Origin: UBA940 sp031547885 | GTDB lineage: Bacteria > Bacteroidota > Bacteroidia > Bacteroidales > Rikenellaceae | Length of the DNA stretch: 64,000 nucleotides | Assembly: GCA_031547885.1 (NCBI GenBank) | Contig: JAVBRO010000009.1 | Span: forward strand, 242,727 to 306,726 | Reading direction: 5' to 3' | Shown here: positions 15,415-23,301 of the stretch, piece after piece | How positions within the stretch are numbered: position 1 is the stretch's first letter | Layout of the letters: every line of letters starts with the position of its first letter | Translations under genes and position numbers: made by a program | Notes under the pieces: model-generated | What the model saw: the letters and a program-made list of their open reading frames with translations, nothing else | Databases searched by the model: none | Told to the model about the DNA's origin: nothing

Positions 15415-16671
15415 TCATTCTGTTTGGCTTAGACACATCGGTTCGCAGTAATCCTTATTTACAACTATATCTCGCATTAAAGCCATATCTGTGAAGTTAC
15501 GATAGATATTTTGGACGATCTCAATATAATTGTCTGTTCCGTCCTCTTTTTTATGGTAATATGGTTTAACGGACACGCAATTTTTGTGTTCAAACAGAGT
15601 ATTAAGCAGGGTACGGTCGGAGTTCCCGCATGAATGTCCCATAATATATATTTGATAATGATCTGTACTGATGAAGTCTAATAATTTGTGATAATTATAA
15701 GTTTGGAGGTAGTTGATTGATTTTATGTTTTCCAAGCAGTCGTTATCATTAAGATTTATAATGGTTTTATAGTCGCTATCCAACTCGTCCCCATAACCAA
15801 AAACAATAGGATTTTTCTTACTATTTAGTTCTCCGTGAATGTTTATAATAGTGTCCTGAGATTGTGCGTATAATTTTTCAACCGTATTGGTATAATTAAA
15901 GTTCAAAAATAGAGTTCTCTGAGGCTTTACATTGTTTAGGTATGTCGCACTCTCTTTAACCATTTTCTTCACCTCTAATTCAGGGAAATTCGCCCTTAAA
16001 AGCATAGGTGCATTTATTTCTCTGATTAGAGTTTCTTTCTTAGAGTTCCCTATCTCATTATTTCTGATTGGTTGAGTAAGGGCATTCTTAATGGATTCAT
16101 GCAATTCAACATCTTCTTTGCAAACCTCAGTTAAGTATTTTTCAAGTAATTCTTTTAGTTGGCTAAATTCGCTGTTTAATTTTTTGACCGATTCGTTTCT
16201 GTTGTCGGTATTTATGTGGCTTTTGAGTAGGCGATAATATTCATTTTCAATATCCACCCAATTAGCGAGATATGCATTATTGACCTCTTTAAATAAAGGG
16301 CTTATGGCTTGATGATATATTTTATATGGATAATCTTCCATTTTTTGATACTCATTGAGGAGATCACATAATTCGGCCAAATCTTCAAATGAGTTGATTT
16401 CAATATGTTCATCAGATATTATCTGTTCCCACGTCCGAGTCGACATAATGTGCATAATGAGTCGATAAAACAACTCTCCTATTTCCATGTTAGCTAATTT
16501 ATCTCCACGTTTTATTTCAAAATGGTATAAATCATCCGATAGTTGGCAATCTTTACAATCACAAAGTCGTTTATACCATTTTTGCCAATAATCATCGAGA
16601 AAATCTTGGTAACTCGTTTTCAGGCCGTGAGCCAAATCAAAACCATTTCCGATCAATATAATTCTATTCAT
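15415..16671 (-). CDS. abiH: AbiH family abortive-infection protein
   Basis: 418 residues beginning MNRIILIGNGFDLAHGLKTSYQDFL, the diagnostic N-terminus of the AbiH family (nucleotide-binding-like LIGNGFDLAHG). Conserved later segments include TLFLNFNYTNTVEKLY, NIHGELN, VFGYGDE and YIMGHSCGNSDRTLL. AbiH from Lactococcus gives abortive infection against phages; the mechanism is not settled. A single gene with its own upstream spacer, AT-rich, within the element's cargo block. The family assignment is firm; activity in this host is inferred. Confidence 0.9.
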   Translation of the reverse strand: MNRIILIGNGFDLAHGLKTSYQDFLDDYWQKWYKRLCDCKDCQLSDDLYHFEIKRGDKLANMEIGELFYRLIMHIMSTRTWEQIISDEHIEINSFEDLAELCDLLNEYQKMEDYPYKIYHQAISPLFKEVNNAYLANWVDIENEYYRLLKSHINTDNRNESVKKLNSEFSQLKELLEKYLTEVCKEDVELHESIKNALTQPIRNNEIGNSKKETLIREINAPMLLRANFPELEVKKMVKESATYLNNVKPQRTLFLNFNYTNTVEKLYAQSQDTIINIHGELNSKKNPIVFGYGDELDSDYKTIINLNDNDCLENIKSINYLQTYNYHKLLDFISTDHYQIYIMGHSCGNSDRTLLNTLFEHKNCVSVKPYYHKKEDGTDNYIEIVQNIYRNFTDMALMRDIVVNKDYCEPMCLSQTE

Positions 16672-16796
16672 ATGCCCTTAATTCAATGTACAATCCCAAA
16701 TTTAGATAATTTTCCTTAATTTTTGGAATTACATAATTTTCAATGAGGTATGAATAGGATTGATATTTCATAAAATCGTGTCATAGACAAAATAAG

Positions 16797-16857
16797 GGAC
16801 ATCAATCTGTAAAAGGGTCTGTTTATAGTCCCCTCGTCGATCAATGTCCCTTTTTAT
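16797..16857. terminator. Hairpin terminator between the helicase-like gene and abiH
   Basis: AAGGGACAT ... ATGTCCCTT pairs around a further internal stem and is flanked by T-runs on both strands (TTTTTATGTTTT on plus, TTATTTTG on minus). Confidence 0.65.
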
Positions 16858-16874
16858 GTTTTGGGAATTACGGC

Positions 16875-18653
16875 TTAAAATCGCTTTTTTAGGAATTCTA
16901 CCTTACGTGCCTTGTTGCTTTTATATGTCCTGACCTCGAAAAATAGCTTTATCAGCGTTATATCCACCTCTTTTTTATACGGGATGCCATTCTTGGTTGC
17001 CAGTTTCTTCATAAAAGCGTTTACCGACCTTACGGGCGCAGTATCTCCGACTTTATATTTCGCATAGACTCCCTGCTGCATGGCTTCGCTGACAAGCAAT
17101 CTGTTGTTCTCCACATATTCGAGAGCGATCCGTATTCTCTTGTGGTCGTATTTTAGTTCTTCCATCTTGTTCTTTCCGAGAATATAGAACGCTTCAACGG
17201 CGAGGTCGGTCTGCTCGCTCAACTCCTCGATGAGATAGGTGTACTCGTGTGTGCCCGAAATTTTGCTCAGTAGTTCGAGTTGTCGGACGATTTCTTTCAG
17301 GAACTCCTTTGTATCGACTTTGTGTTTTACTCGCTTCAGCCTGTCCTCGTCGGTTATAGGGCATTTAATATCGTGGTGGTCGATATTGAAGATACTCCCA
17401 TTATATGCGGAAATCAGCGCATCTGCATCTTGGTAGTAGCTTTTTATCTGCTCCTCGAAATAGGAGTTGTCCCACATGAAATAGTTTCGTGTGCCGTCGG
17501 CGTTCATAAACCGTTTGTAGTCCGTACCATCTATGGCTTGTTGGCGTGTAGCTGTTCCACCATTGCCTTTCGGTTTTATGGCGTGTATTTGCAGGAACGC
17601 ATCCTCGCATTCTTCGAGATACTGTTGCTGTTCCTCCCGTGTACGGTACTCGATCTCGGAATTTAGGTTGGTTATGTGGATTATGTCTTTTACCCCGTTT
17701 CGGAATCTGCCGACTATCTGCACGGCCTCCGTCTGAGGGTCTATGACGGTTTGCGTGGAGCTGGTTACATTCGTAAACAGGATTACGTTCGGCTTCACAT
17801 TGAGTTCAATGTCGAGTGCGGAATAAAACCTGCTCGTGAAGAAATTTATCTCGGCGAGTTCTTCCAGGTATTCGTAGGCGTTCGAGAAATCCAGTCCTTT
17901 GAGTTTTCGGACGGCTTTTTCACTGCAGAATACTTTGCTGCGGTCGACTATCTTCAGCGTACACATCAGATTATAGATAAGGTCTATCGAGTTTACGAAT
18001 ATGCATATGGGGGTTATTCGGGTGTCCGTTTCCTCGATTTTCTTCCGAAGTTGGGCGACAGTGTTGTTCGTGGTAATCAATTCCAACTGCTTACAGTATG
18101 TGTCTTTCGGCTCGAATTTAACAAGTTCGAATCCCTCGAATCTGGGGTCGGACGGAATGATAGGGGTTGCCGACACCATCGCTTTGTTGCGGAACTTAAA
18201 AAAGTCATCGAACGGCAGGCATATATCTCCCCTGTAGCCGACATCCTGCACTGCCTTGTCGCATTCGTCGAACAGCATGGCGTAGTTGCTATACATATCG
18301 TTATGCGTGGCCTGCATCGCCCGTTTTACCTTTTGGAAGCCTTCGGGAGTGGTTACTATCTTTCGGTAGCCGTCCTCTGGCTGTGTCAGGTAGGCTTCAA
18401 TGTCGGCCTGAGATACCCCCTCGTACACGGCGAATATAAACGGGTGCTTCTTCATCTTGCCGATAATGACAGGTACGTTTGGCTCTATGATGACCGAATG
18501 CCTGCAAGCATGGATTTCGGTGTAGGTCGCACCCAGACCTGTAATGGTCTTGTCGAGGATCGTATTGCTCGGTATGCCGTTCCACCCCTTTGTTTCTTCT
18601 TGCAGGGAGAGGTACACGTAACTGAACACCTTTATGATGGTCTTTTTTATCAT
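16875..18653 (-). CDS. SF2 helicase-like protein with degenerate P-loop
   Basis: 592 residues. Helicase-type motifs appear in order: ITGLGATYT (37-45) where a Walker A GxGKT is expected, LFDECD (DExD, 127-132), VSATPI (160-165) and VQIVGRFRNG (311-320, like motif VI QxxGRxR). The P-loop Lys is replaced by Ala. From memory, mobile elements and phages of Bacteroidetes carry a family with this TGxGAT variant, so the change may be ancestral. A replication or mobilization role for the element is inferred. It follows the 177-aa gene by 53 nt and ends at a hairpin terminator. Confidence 0.75.
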   Translation of the reverse strand: MIKKTIIKVFSYVYLSLQEETKGWNGIPSNTILDKTITGLGATYTEIHACRHSVIIEPNVPVIIGKMKKHPFIFAVYEGVSQADIEAYLTQPEDGYRKIVTTPEGFQKVKRAMQATHNDMYSNYAMLFDECDKAVQDVGYRGDICLPFDDFFKFRNKAMVSATPIIPSDPRFEGFELVKFEPKDTYCKQLELITTNNTVAQLRKKIEETDTRITPICIFVNSIDLIYNLMCTLKIVDRSKVFCSEKAVRKLKGLDFSNAYEYLEELAEINFFTSRFYSALDIELNVKPNVILFTNVTSSTQTVIDPQTEAVQIVGRFRNGVKDIIHITNLNSEIEYRTREEQQQYLEECEDAFLQIHAIKPKGNGGTATRQQAIDGTDYKRFMNADGTRNYFMWDNSYFEEQIKSYYQDADALISAYNGSIFNIDHHDIKCPITDEDRLKRVKHKVDTKEFLKEIVRQLELLSKISGTHEYTYLIEELSEQTDLAVEAFYILGKNKMEELKYDHKRIRIALEYVENNRLLVSEAMQQGVYAKYKVGDTAPVRSVNAFMKKLATKNGIPYKKEVDITLIKLFFEVRTYKSNKARKVEFLKKRF

Positions 18654-18706
18654 CTTCTGTTGAGTTGTTAATGAGGGGCGAGCCGTAACCCGCCCCCGAT
18701 TAATAA

Positions 18707-19240
18707 TTAGTTGTTCAGCAGGCTCATCGCGTTGTCGATGATTAAGCTGGGGTAGATGACCTTACCTCTGGGGAACACAAGCTTCTCAGTAAAGTACGCC
18801 CTGCCGTCGCTCAGGTTGAGTTCTTCAACCCTGCTGTCAGCCAGCGTTGCATACTCGGTCTTGTGCGCTTTCAGCCACTCGGTTTGGTCGAGAACCTCGC
18901 CGTCTGGTTCGAAATTCGTAATCTGGGGCTGTTCTTCTGTTCCAGTCAGGAATGCCTTGACATAGGCTTCTATCTGACTGTTGAGCAGGAGTTTGAAATC
19001 AAACTCGGTGTTGCCCTTGCGAACCCCGATCCAATAGTACGGGTGGTTACCCACATCAACGCGAGGTGTTACGAGGTTGAGTTCCGCACCGTTCCCGATG
19101 CAGTCGGTCAGCAGTTGAACTGCCTGCTGATTGTTGCCTACCTTTACCGTTATCTGGCGAAGGGTGGTGTTCTCGCTGATTTGGTCAGCGTTCATTACGG
19201 TTGCTTCGTTCGAAGCGTTGGGAAAAATTCTGTTTTCCAT
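18707..19240 (-). CDS. Hypothetical 177-aa protein upstream of the helicase-like gene
   Basis: An acidic protein with a polar N-terminus (ENRIFPNASNEATVMNADQ), a segment GVRKGNTEFDFKLLLNSQIEAYVKAFL, and a C-terminus ending IIDNAMSLLNN. No family recognised. Its position 53 nt before the helicase-like gene suggests an operon and a shared job in element maintenance. Confidence 0.65.
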   Translation of the reverse strand: MENRIFPNASNEATVMNADQISENTTLRQITVKVGNNQQAVQLLTDCIGNGAELNLVTPRVDVGNHPYYWIGVRKGNTEFDFKLLLNSQIEAYVKAFLTGTEEQPQITNFEPDGEVLDQTEWLKAHKTEYATLADSRVEELNLSDGRAYFTEKLVFPRGKVIYPSLIIDNAMSLLNN

Positions 19241-19316
19241 ATTCTATTATTTTTATGCAAGTCCTTCAGTGTCCTTGCACAGATAATACGCCCCATATCC
19301 ACGTTTCGACCACAGA

Positions 19317-19344
19317 AAATGGGGACTTTCTTAAGCCCCCATTT
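19317..19344 (-). terminator. Probable terminator of the 364-aa gene
   Basis: The stem AAATGGGG/CCCCATTT is followed on the minus strand by TTTTCT, 34 nt past the stop. Confidence 0.55.
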
Positions 19345-19377
19345 CCTACGTGTTTAATTGGCAACCCCAAAACACCT

Positions 19378-20472
19378 TTATATTTTGAAACCGAATTTCC
19401 GTCGTTTTTCGTTTTTGCTTTCTCGAATGCTTTCCACCTGCAACAATATATGCTGTGCAGTCCTCTTGCCTGCCTCCAATCTCAACCCGACAAAATCGAG
19501 GTAGCGCACGATGAAATCCGACAGGTCATTAGGCATCTTCGGTTTTATTTTCAGTTCCTTTCTGAACATCATGTAGATACCGTATATAATCACATCCTTG
19601 CGATAATCTTTGGGGTTACGGCCTTTGTGAACAGGCTGTTGCGATGTTTCGCGTGTCTCTTTAATCTTCTCTAAATCAACGGTTGCCAAAAATCCTTCAA
19701 TGACTTTCCAAAACCAGTTATTGTAATTCTTAAGATTGATCGTACCCGTTGAGTGCTTTATCGCGATGACATGGGCGCCTCCTTTTGACAAATCATTATT
19801 ATTCACATAATTAAAAAGTTGCATAATATCATTGCTTGTTTCGTCATTCTCGCGCTGATCTTTATAAGGGGACTCTTTTGAAAAACTGTAATTACCCGCA
19901 CTTTCGTAAAGTCGTCGCCGTCGCACAACGATGGTTAAAAACCACAATACATTGAAAATCACTTCGTGTCCTTTCATATCAATGTCGGTTTCTGTGGATT
20001 TTCTCTTGCTCTGGAATAGCTTAAAGAAATCATTGTCTTCAAAATCACGATGTAAGATGATTTCCACCCCTTGCTCCACGAAATAACTCATTGTAATATT
20101 TCCAAGAAGTGGCTGACAACTCGACTTCCATTCAGGCACCGATAAGTTAATGGCATCCAGTTCTCTTTTTGCCTGACCGATCTCGGAATTAAGTATGGCT
20201 ACTTTTCGACTATTGAACGCTTTTTCGGTATTGTCGATGTTACCATCCTTATTCTTCTCTTGTAATTTGGATTTTTCCTCCTGCTTCGTTTCGATCTGTT
20301 GTTGTAACTTTCTTATTTTGAGTTGGAAATCCCGTATTGTTGCTATGGCATCAGACACCTCCACAGAGAAGTGGGTGTAGCTTATCCCGAAATATTCATT
20401 TAGATATGGCTCAACCTCCCGTATTGTGTGCAGAGAATAGAATTCCTCATATAGCTTCTTTTCCATAATCAT
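19378..20472 (-). CDS. Coiled-coil hypothetical protein (364 aa) next to the integrase
   Basis: Residues about 45-115 form a predicted coiled coil (IRKLQQQIETKQEEKSKLQ ... AQKELDA-type heptads). The C-terminal half is mixed and basic (RNPKDYRKDVIIYG, ending KNEKRRKFGFKI). No family recognised. Two adjacent ATGs (20472, 20466) are possible starts. It has its own -7 box and lies between two terminators, so it is transcribed alone. A regulator, replication or DNA-binding role is possible but not shown. Confidence 0.65.
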   Translation of the reverse strand: MIMEKKLYEEFYSLHTIREVEPYLNEYFGISYTHFSVEVSDAIATIRDFQLKIRKLQQQIETKQEEKSKLQEKNKDGNIDNTEKAFNSRKVAILNSEIGQAKRELDAINLSVPEWKSSCQPLLGNITMSYFVEQGVEIILHRDFEDNDFFKLFQSKRKSTETDIDMKGHEVIFNVLWFLTIVVRRRRLYESAGNYSFSKESPYKDQRENDETSNDIMQLFNYVNNNDLSKGGAHVIAIKHSTGTINLKNYNNWFWKVIEGFLATVDLEKIKETRETSQQPVHKGRNPKDYRKDVIIYGIYMMFRKELKIKPKMPNDLSDFIVRYLDFVGLRLEAGKRTAQHILLQVESIRESKNEKRRKFGFKI

Positions 20473-20493
20473 TTGCCTTTTATGTGGTTATGA

Positions 20494-20501
20494 CAAATAT
20501 A
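20494..20501 (-). promoter_or_regulatory. -7 box (TATATTTG, minus strand) for the coiled-coil gene
   Basis: CAAATATA on the plus strand, 21 nt upstream of ATG 20472, matches TAnnTTTG. Confidence 0.5.
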
Positions 20502-20506
20502 ATCAA

Positions 20507-20545
20507 GATAAAAGACCGCCCAATTCAATGAACGGTCTTTTTATC
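20507..20545 (-). terminator. Integrase terminator
   Basis: GATAAAAGACCG pairs with CGGTCTTTTTATC around a 14-nt loop. It lies just past the integrase stop with T/A runs on both sides. Confidence 0.75.
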
Positions 20546-20551
20546 AACAAT

Positions 20552-21763
20552 TTACAATAGGTTCTGCATCGCCTCGTCGATTTGTGAGTTCTCGAAGCTG
20601 TCAAGGTAAATCTGTGTTGTGGCGAGGTCTGAATGACCTAATGCCTCACTTATCAGAGCCACGTTTACACCTGATCGTTTCAAAACGGTGGCGAATGTGT
20701 GTCTGGCTACATATGTGGTCAGTGGAAACGGCAATCCGATTTCCTCGCCAATTTCCTTTAAGCAAGCGTTCACTTTGCGTAGCGTTTTCACAAGCCTGTT
20801 GAACTTCTGCTGTTCGGTAATGTGAACGCTCCTGTCGAATATCGGGAAAATGTAATCCTCTGGACTGGCATCGGGATTAATGTACCGTTCAACAATCTTC
20901 TGTGCCTGTGGCGTCAATCGGCAGGAGAGGAGTTTCTGCGTTTTATGGCGCGAATAATACAGCCTGTCCTTTATCATATCCTTGTACCGCAACCGCACGA
21001 TGTCGTTGAAATTCATACCTGCTGTGAAATAGCTGAACAGGAACACGTCCTTTGCCAACTGTTTATACTCCGTCCGATAATTATATGGGATTTCAAGGGC
21101 GATGATTTTCTGTATATCGTCCTTGTCGATAGCACGTTTGCGGGTTTTCGTCCAGAGGCTTCCGACCTGAAATTGAATGAACGGATTTTGCTTCGGAACG
21201 ATTACGCCCTCTTTTATCGCCCTGTTGTATATGGCCTTAAATACGGCGAACCTTGTGGCGATGCTGTTGTCCTTATTCCCTCGTTTTCTAAGGGATACCT
21301 CGAAGCCTTTAAGATAGTCCATGTCGACCGCCTCTAACGCCATTTTGGTAGGCCTGTAAAGACTTAAAGAGGACAATACAGACTTGTGCTTATGTGCTGA
21401 ATTGTACTTGCCAAGAGCCTCTAAACGCTCTATTTCCTGTTGGAAACTGTCCTCTATCGAAATAGCAACCCCGCGTCCGTTAATCTCTAACAGGGTGTCG
21501 AAATTGACCTCAATCTCCAACGCTTCCAGACGCCTGATTTTCTTGTTGTAGTCCTCAATGGTAGTGTCGATTTTGCTTTGGAGTGTGCGCCTGTCAGGAC
21601 AATCGTAGGTCAGCATTTGTGCATCAAAATCCCAATAGCAAGCCTCTATCGAGAGTTCCAAAGAAACGTGTTTGCTGATGCGTTGGTGGGTAAACCTGAG
21701 AGATAACGGCGACTTGCCGTTTTTGTAGACGATGTTCTTACGGCATTCGACTTTGATTTTCAT
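20552..21763 (-). CDS. Tyrosine recombinase (integrase) of the tRNA-Thr element
   Basis: Site-specific recombinase of 404 residues. The N-terminal arm-binding region (MKIKVECRKNIVYKNGKSPL), a core-binding SAM-like domain and a C-terminal catalytic domain are present. The catalytic region shows FTAGMNFNDIVRLRYKD, YVARHTFATVLKRSG (the His-Arg box in its Bacteroidetes form), ALGHSDLATTQIYLDSF with His and nucleophilic Tyr. The start at 21763 was preferred over 21793, which would add non-homologous residues over a repeat. Its position beside the tRNA and the 56-bp att repeats identify it as the element's integrase. Confidence 0.92.
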   Translation of the reverse strand: MKIKVECRKNIVYKNGKSPLSLRFTHQRISKHVSLELSIEACYWDFDAQMLTYDCPDRRTLQSKIDTTIEDYNKKIRRLEALEIEVNFDTLLEINGRGVAISIEDSFQQEIERLEALGKYNSAHKHKSVLSSLSLYRPTKMALEAVDMDYLKGFEVSLRKRGNKDNSIATRFAVFKAIYNRAIKEGVIVPKQNPFIQFQVGSLWTKTRKRAIDKDDIQKIIALEIPYNYRTEYKQLAKDVFLFSYFTAGMNFNDIVRLRYKDMIKDRLYYSRHKTQKLLSCRLTPQAQKIVERYINPDASPEDYIFPIFDRSVHITEQQKFNRLVKTLRKVNACLKEIGEEIGLPFPLTTYVARHTFATVLKRSGVNVALISEALGHSDLATTQIYLDSFENSQIDEAMQNLL

Positions 21764-21803
21764 ACGTTTGCGTGTTGCACAAACTGTATGCACTGGCGAT
21801 TTT

Positions 21804-21828
21804 AATGCGCAACATTATGCGCAACATT
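21804..21828. repeat. Possible integrase arm-type sites, right end
   Basis: ATGCGCAACATTATGCGCAA is a tandem pair of TGCGCAACA-like motifs just upstream of the integrase gene, matching the pair at 9626-9646. Confidence 0.45.
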
Positions 21829-21862
21829 CCACCTCTGAGCCCCGTTCCAGAGGCATAAACCC

Positions 21863-21898
21863 CAAATAAAAGAGGCTTACCATATTCGGTAAGCCTCT
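21863..21898 (-). terminator. Element-supplied terminator for tRNA-Thr
   Basis: On the minus strand AGAGGCTTACC-GAATAT-GGTAAGCCTCT is followed by TTTTATTT. It replaces the native terminator displaced to 9455-9486. Confidence 0.85.
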
Positions 21899-21953
21899 GA
21901 TCTTCAGAGCCGCAACCCAGACTTGAACTGGGGACCTGTTCATTACGAGTGAA
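21898..21953 (-). repeat. Right attachment-site repeat inside tRNA-Thr
   Basis: Identical to 9489-9544 over 56 bp. It covers the tRNA from the 5' strand of the anticodon stem to the 3' end and ten bases beyond, a common target for tyrosine recombinases. Confidence 0.93.
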
Positions 21954-21980
21954 CCGCTCTGCCAACTGAGCTATTGCGGC
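21908..21980 (-). tRNA. tRNA-Thr (anticodon CGU)
   Basis: 73 nt without encoded CCA. The acceptor GCCGCAA pairs with TTGCGGC (discriminator T). The D arm is GCTC-AGTTGGCA-GAGC, and the anticodon arm GTTCA-CTCGTAA-TGAAC gives anticodon CGU. The variable loop is AGGTC and the T arm CCCAG-TTCAAGT-CTGGG. The gene is intact because the inserted element restores its 3' half. Confidence 0.95.
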
Positions 21981-21991
21981 GTTTCGGCCTG

Positions 21992-22025
21992 CAAATATAA
22001 AAATAATCTTTAAAATTCAGCCAAA
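21992..22025 (-). promoter_or_regulatory. tRNA-Thr promoter
   Basis: On the minus strand TTTG (22022-22025) and TATATTTG (21992-21999) are separated by 22 bp, close to the Bacteroidetes consensus and 12 nt before the tRNA. Confidence 0.6.
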
Positions 22026-22047
22026 TCTTACTGCATTTATATAATAT

Positions 22048-22197
22048 AGGATGCGCCTCGGCAAATTTCGTGAACTTGCCCACGAAATTACTCTCGGCTT
22101 TCACTATATTTGAATAATACAGGATGCGTCTCGGCAGAGCACCGGGAAAATTTCATTTACCCTTTGCTCTGCGCTCGACTTTCACTATATTTGCAAA
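22048..22197 (+). repeat. Two tandem promoter-bearing repeat units
   Basis: Two imperfect units of about 73 and 77 bp. Each begins AGGATGCGYCTCGGCA and ends with a CTCG-rich block and TTTCACTATATTTG. The middles differ but both can form hairpins (AATTTCGTG.../CACGAAATT; GCAGAGC/GCTCTGC). Each copy ends in a TATATTTG box. Confidence 0.7.
22163..22193 (+). promoter_or_regulatory. Consensus Bacteroidetes promoter for the 234-aa gene
   Basis: TTTG at 22163-22166, 19 bp, then TATATTTG at 22186-22193: an exact match to TTTG-N19-TAnnTTTG, 45 nt before the start at 22239. Confidence 0.75.
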
Positions 22198-22238
22198 ATT
22201 TCAGGCATTGACGCATTTAATCAATTCAAGGAAAAGCG

Positions 22239-22943
22239 ATGTCGCAGGCACAGCTTAAACCCACCGCAGACCAGACTTTCAAGATAGTCACTGCTGACGA
22301 TCCGCAGGGACTTTACAATTTTGCCGCCATCATCGCCGAGTCGCGGCGTATGGAGAGCGAAAATAATGTCGAAGGGGCCTGCAACCTGCGCTACCAGGCG
22401 TTTCAGCGCATCTACGACCTGCTGCCCGAAGGCGAGGAGACCGTTCTCGACTGGCACGACGAGAATACCCGGGCCGCCGTCATGCTCATCAGCTATTCCG
22501 CCATCGACCACTTCCTGATCGGCGACTGGGAGATGAGCGCCGGGATGCACGAACTGATCCTCGAGATCGACCCTGAAGACCACCTCGAAGCCACCACGCG
22601 CCTGGCATACACCTATATAGCCCTCGGCGAGTTCGATTCGCTCGATGAGATAATCAACGACGTCAGCGACAAATACGCCGACAAACAGGTGCTGCTGCTG
22701 TGGAGCGAACAGCGCAGTTCCGGCCGCTTCCTCGAAGGCAACCTCCGCCGCTTCAAAACCCACTTCGCACCGTACTACCGCGAATTCACCGCCGACCAGC
22801 ACCCCGTCACGCCCGAATACCTCGCCGATATCGACAGCGAACGGCCATCCCCCGAAGCCCTCGCACGCGAACTATGGCTCCAGACCGAACACCTCTGGAT
22901 GCTATTTCCAGACTTTATAGCGGAACTTCGTAAGACAATATAA
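22239..22943 (+). CDS. Helical-repeat (TPR-like) hypothetical protein, 234 aa
   Basis: A soluble acidic protein with no signal peptide. Helical pairs such as AAVMLISYSAIDHFLIGDWEMSA and TTRLAYTYIALGEFDSLDEI resemble tetratricopeptide-type repeats. Conserved-looking C-terminus PEALARELWLQTEHLWML. I do not recognise a named family. A strong promoter lies upstream and the stop is 4 nt before a hairpin-rich repeat element, which may end transcription. Confidence 0.7.
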   Translation: MSQAQLKPTADQTFKIVTADDPQGLYNFAAIIAESRRMESENNVEGACNLRYQAFQRIYDLLPEGEETVLDWHDENTRAAVMLISYSAIDHFLIGDWEMSAGMHELILEIDPEDHLEATTRLAYTYIALGEFDSLDEIINDVSDKYADKQVLLLWSEQRSSGRFLEGNLRRFKTHFAPYYREFTADQHPVTPEYLADIDSERPSPEALARELWLQTEHLWMLFPDFIAELRKTI

Positions 22944-22946
22944 TAT

Positions 22947-23283
22947 GTTACTTTGGCAAATCCCAAAGTAACCAAAGGATTGGCGGAACGCCGCCAGCGG
23001 TTTATTTTTATGTCGCTTTGACGTGAATTAATGTTTGCGAGGATGCTTCGGCCGTCGGCGATTATTGAAATTATGCGGCAGGCGAAGCCTGGGCACTTTC
23101 TTGACCAGAATTTATCTTGAAAATTAATTTTCAGAGTAAATTCTGTACAAGAAAAGTTGCACTTCGTGCAACCCGCATAATTTTAATAACCAACCAAGGC
23201 ACGCAAAAACATCCTTATCATCAAAATAGTAGGAAACGTAGTTTCCGTCGAAAATTTTTGGCTCAACCTTTTTTAAAAGGTTG
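22947..23283 (+). repeat. Hairpin-rich dispersed element, copy 1
   Basis: Starts with the stem GTTACTTTGG-caaatc-CCAAAGTAAC and ends with CAACCTTTT-tt-AAAAGGTTG. Internal hairpins include GGCGG-aacg-CCGCC, a module from GCGGCAGGCGAAGCCTGG to GTTGCACTTCGTGCAACCCGC with a central AGAATTTA...TAAATTCT stem, and GGAAACGTAGTTTCC. Copies 2 and 3 share the architecture, with compensated stems. No protein is encoded. Confidence 0.88.
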
Positions 23284-23301
23284 AAAAGAAAAGATCAATA
23301 T

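Larger units (their letters stand above)
9489..21953. mobile_element. 12.4-kb integrative element in tRNA-Thr(CGU) with defence-like cargo
   Basis: Bounded by 56-bp perfect direct repeats (9489-9544, 21898-21953). A tyrosine recombinase lies immediately inside the tRNA end and points away from the tRNA 5' half. The element restores the tRNA 3' half and brings its own terminator for the tRNA (21863-21898). Core genes (16.9-21.8 kb) are a helicase-like protein, its small companion, a coiled-coil protein and the integrase. The cargo (9.8-16.7 kb) includes AbiH and a DUF262/NTase operon and is clearly AT-rich. I see no relaxase, coupling protein, mating-pore or virion gene. It therefore depends on a helper (integrative mobilizable element or phage satellite) or has decayed. 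Confidence 0.9.

Noticed and set aside
17676..18671. 331-codon frame antisense to the helicase-like gene
   Set aside because: No start signal or domain; the minus-strand gene shows consecutive helicase motifs.
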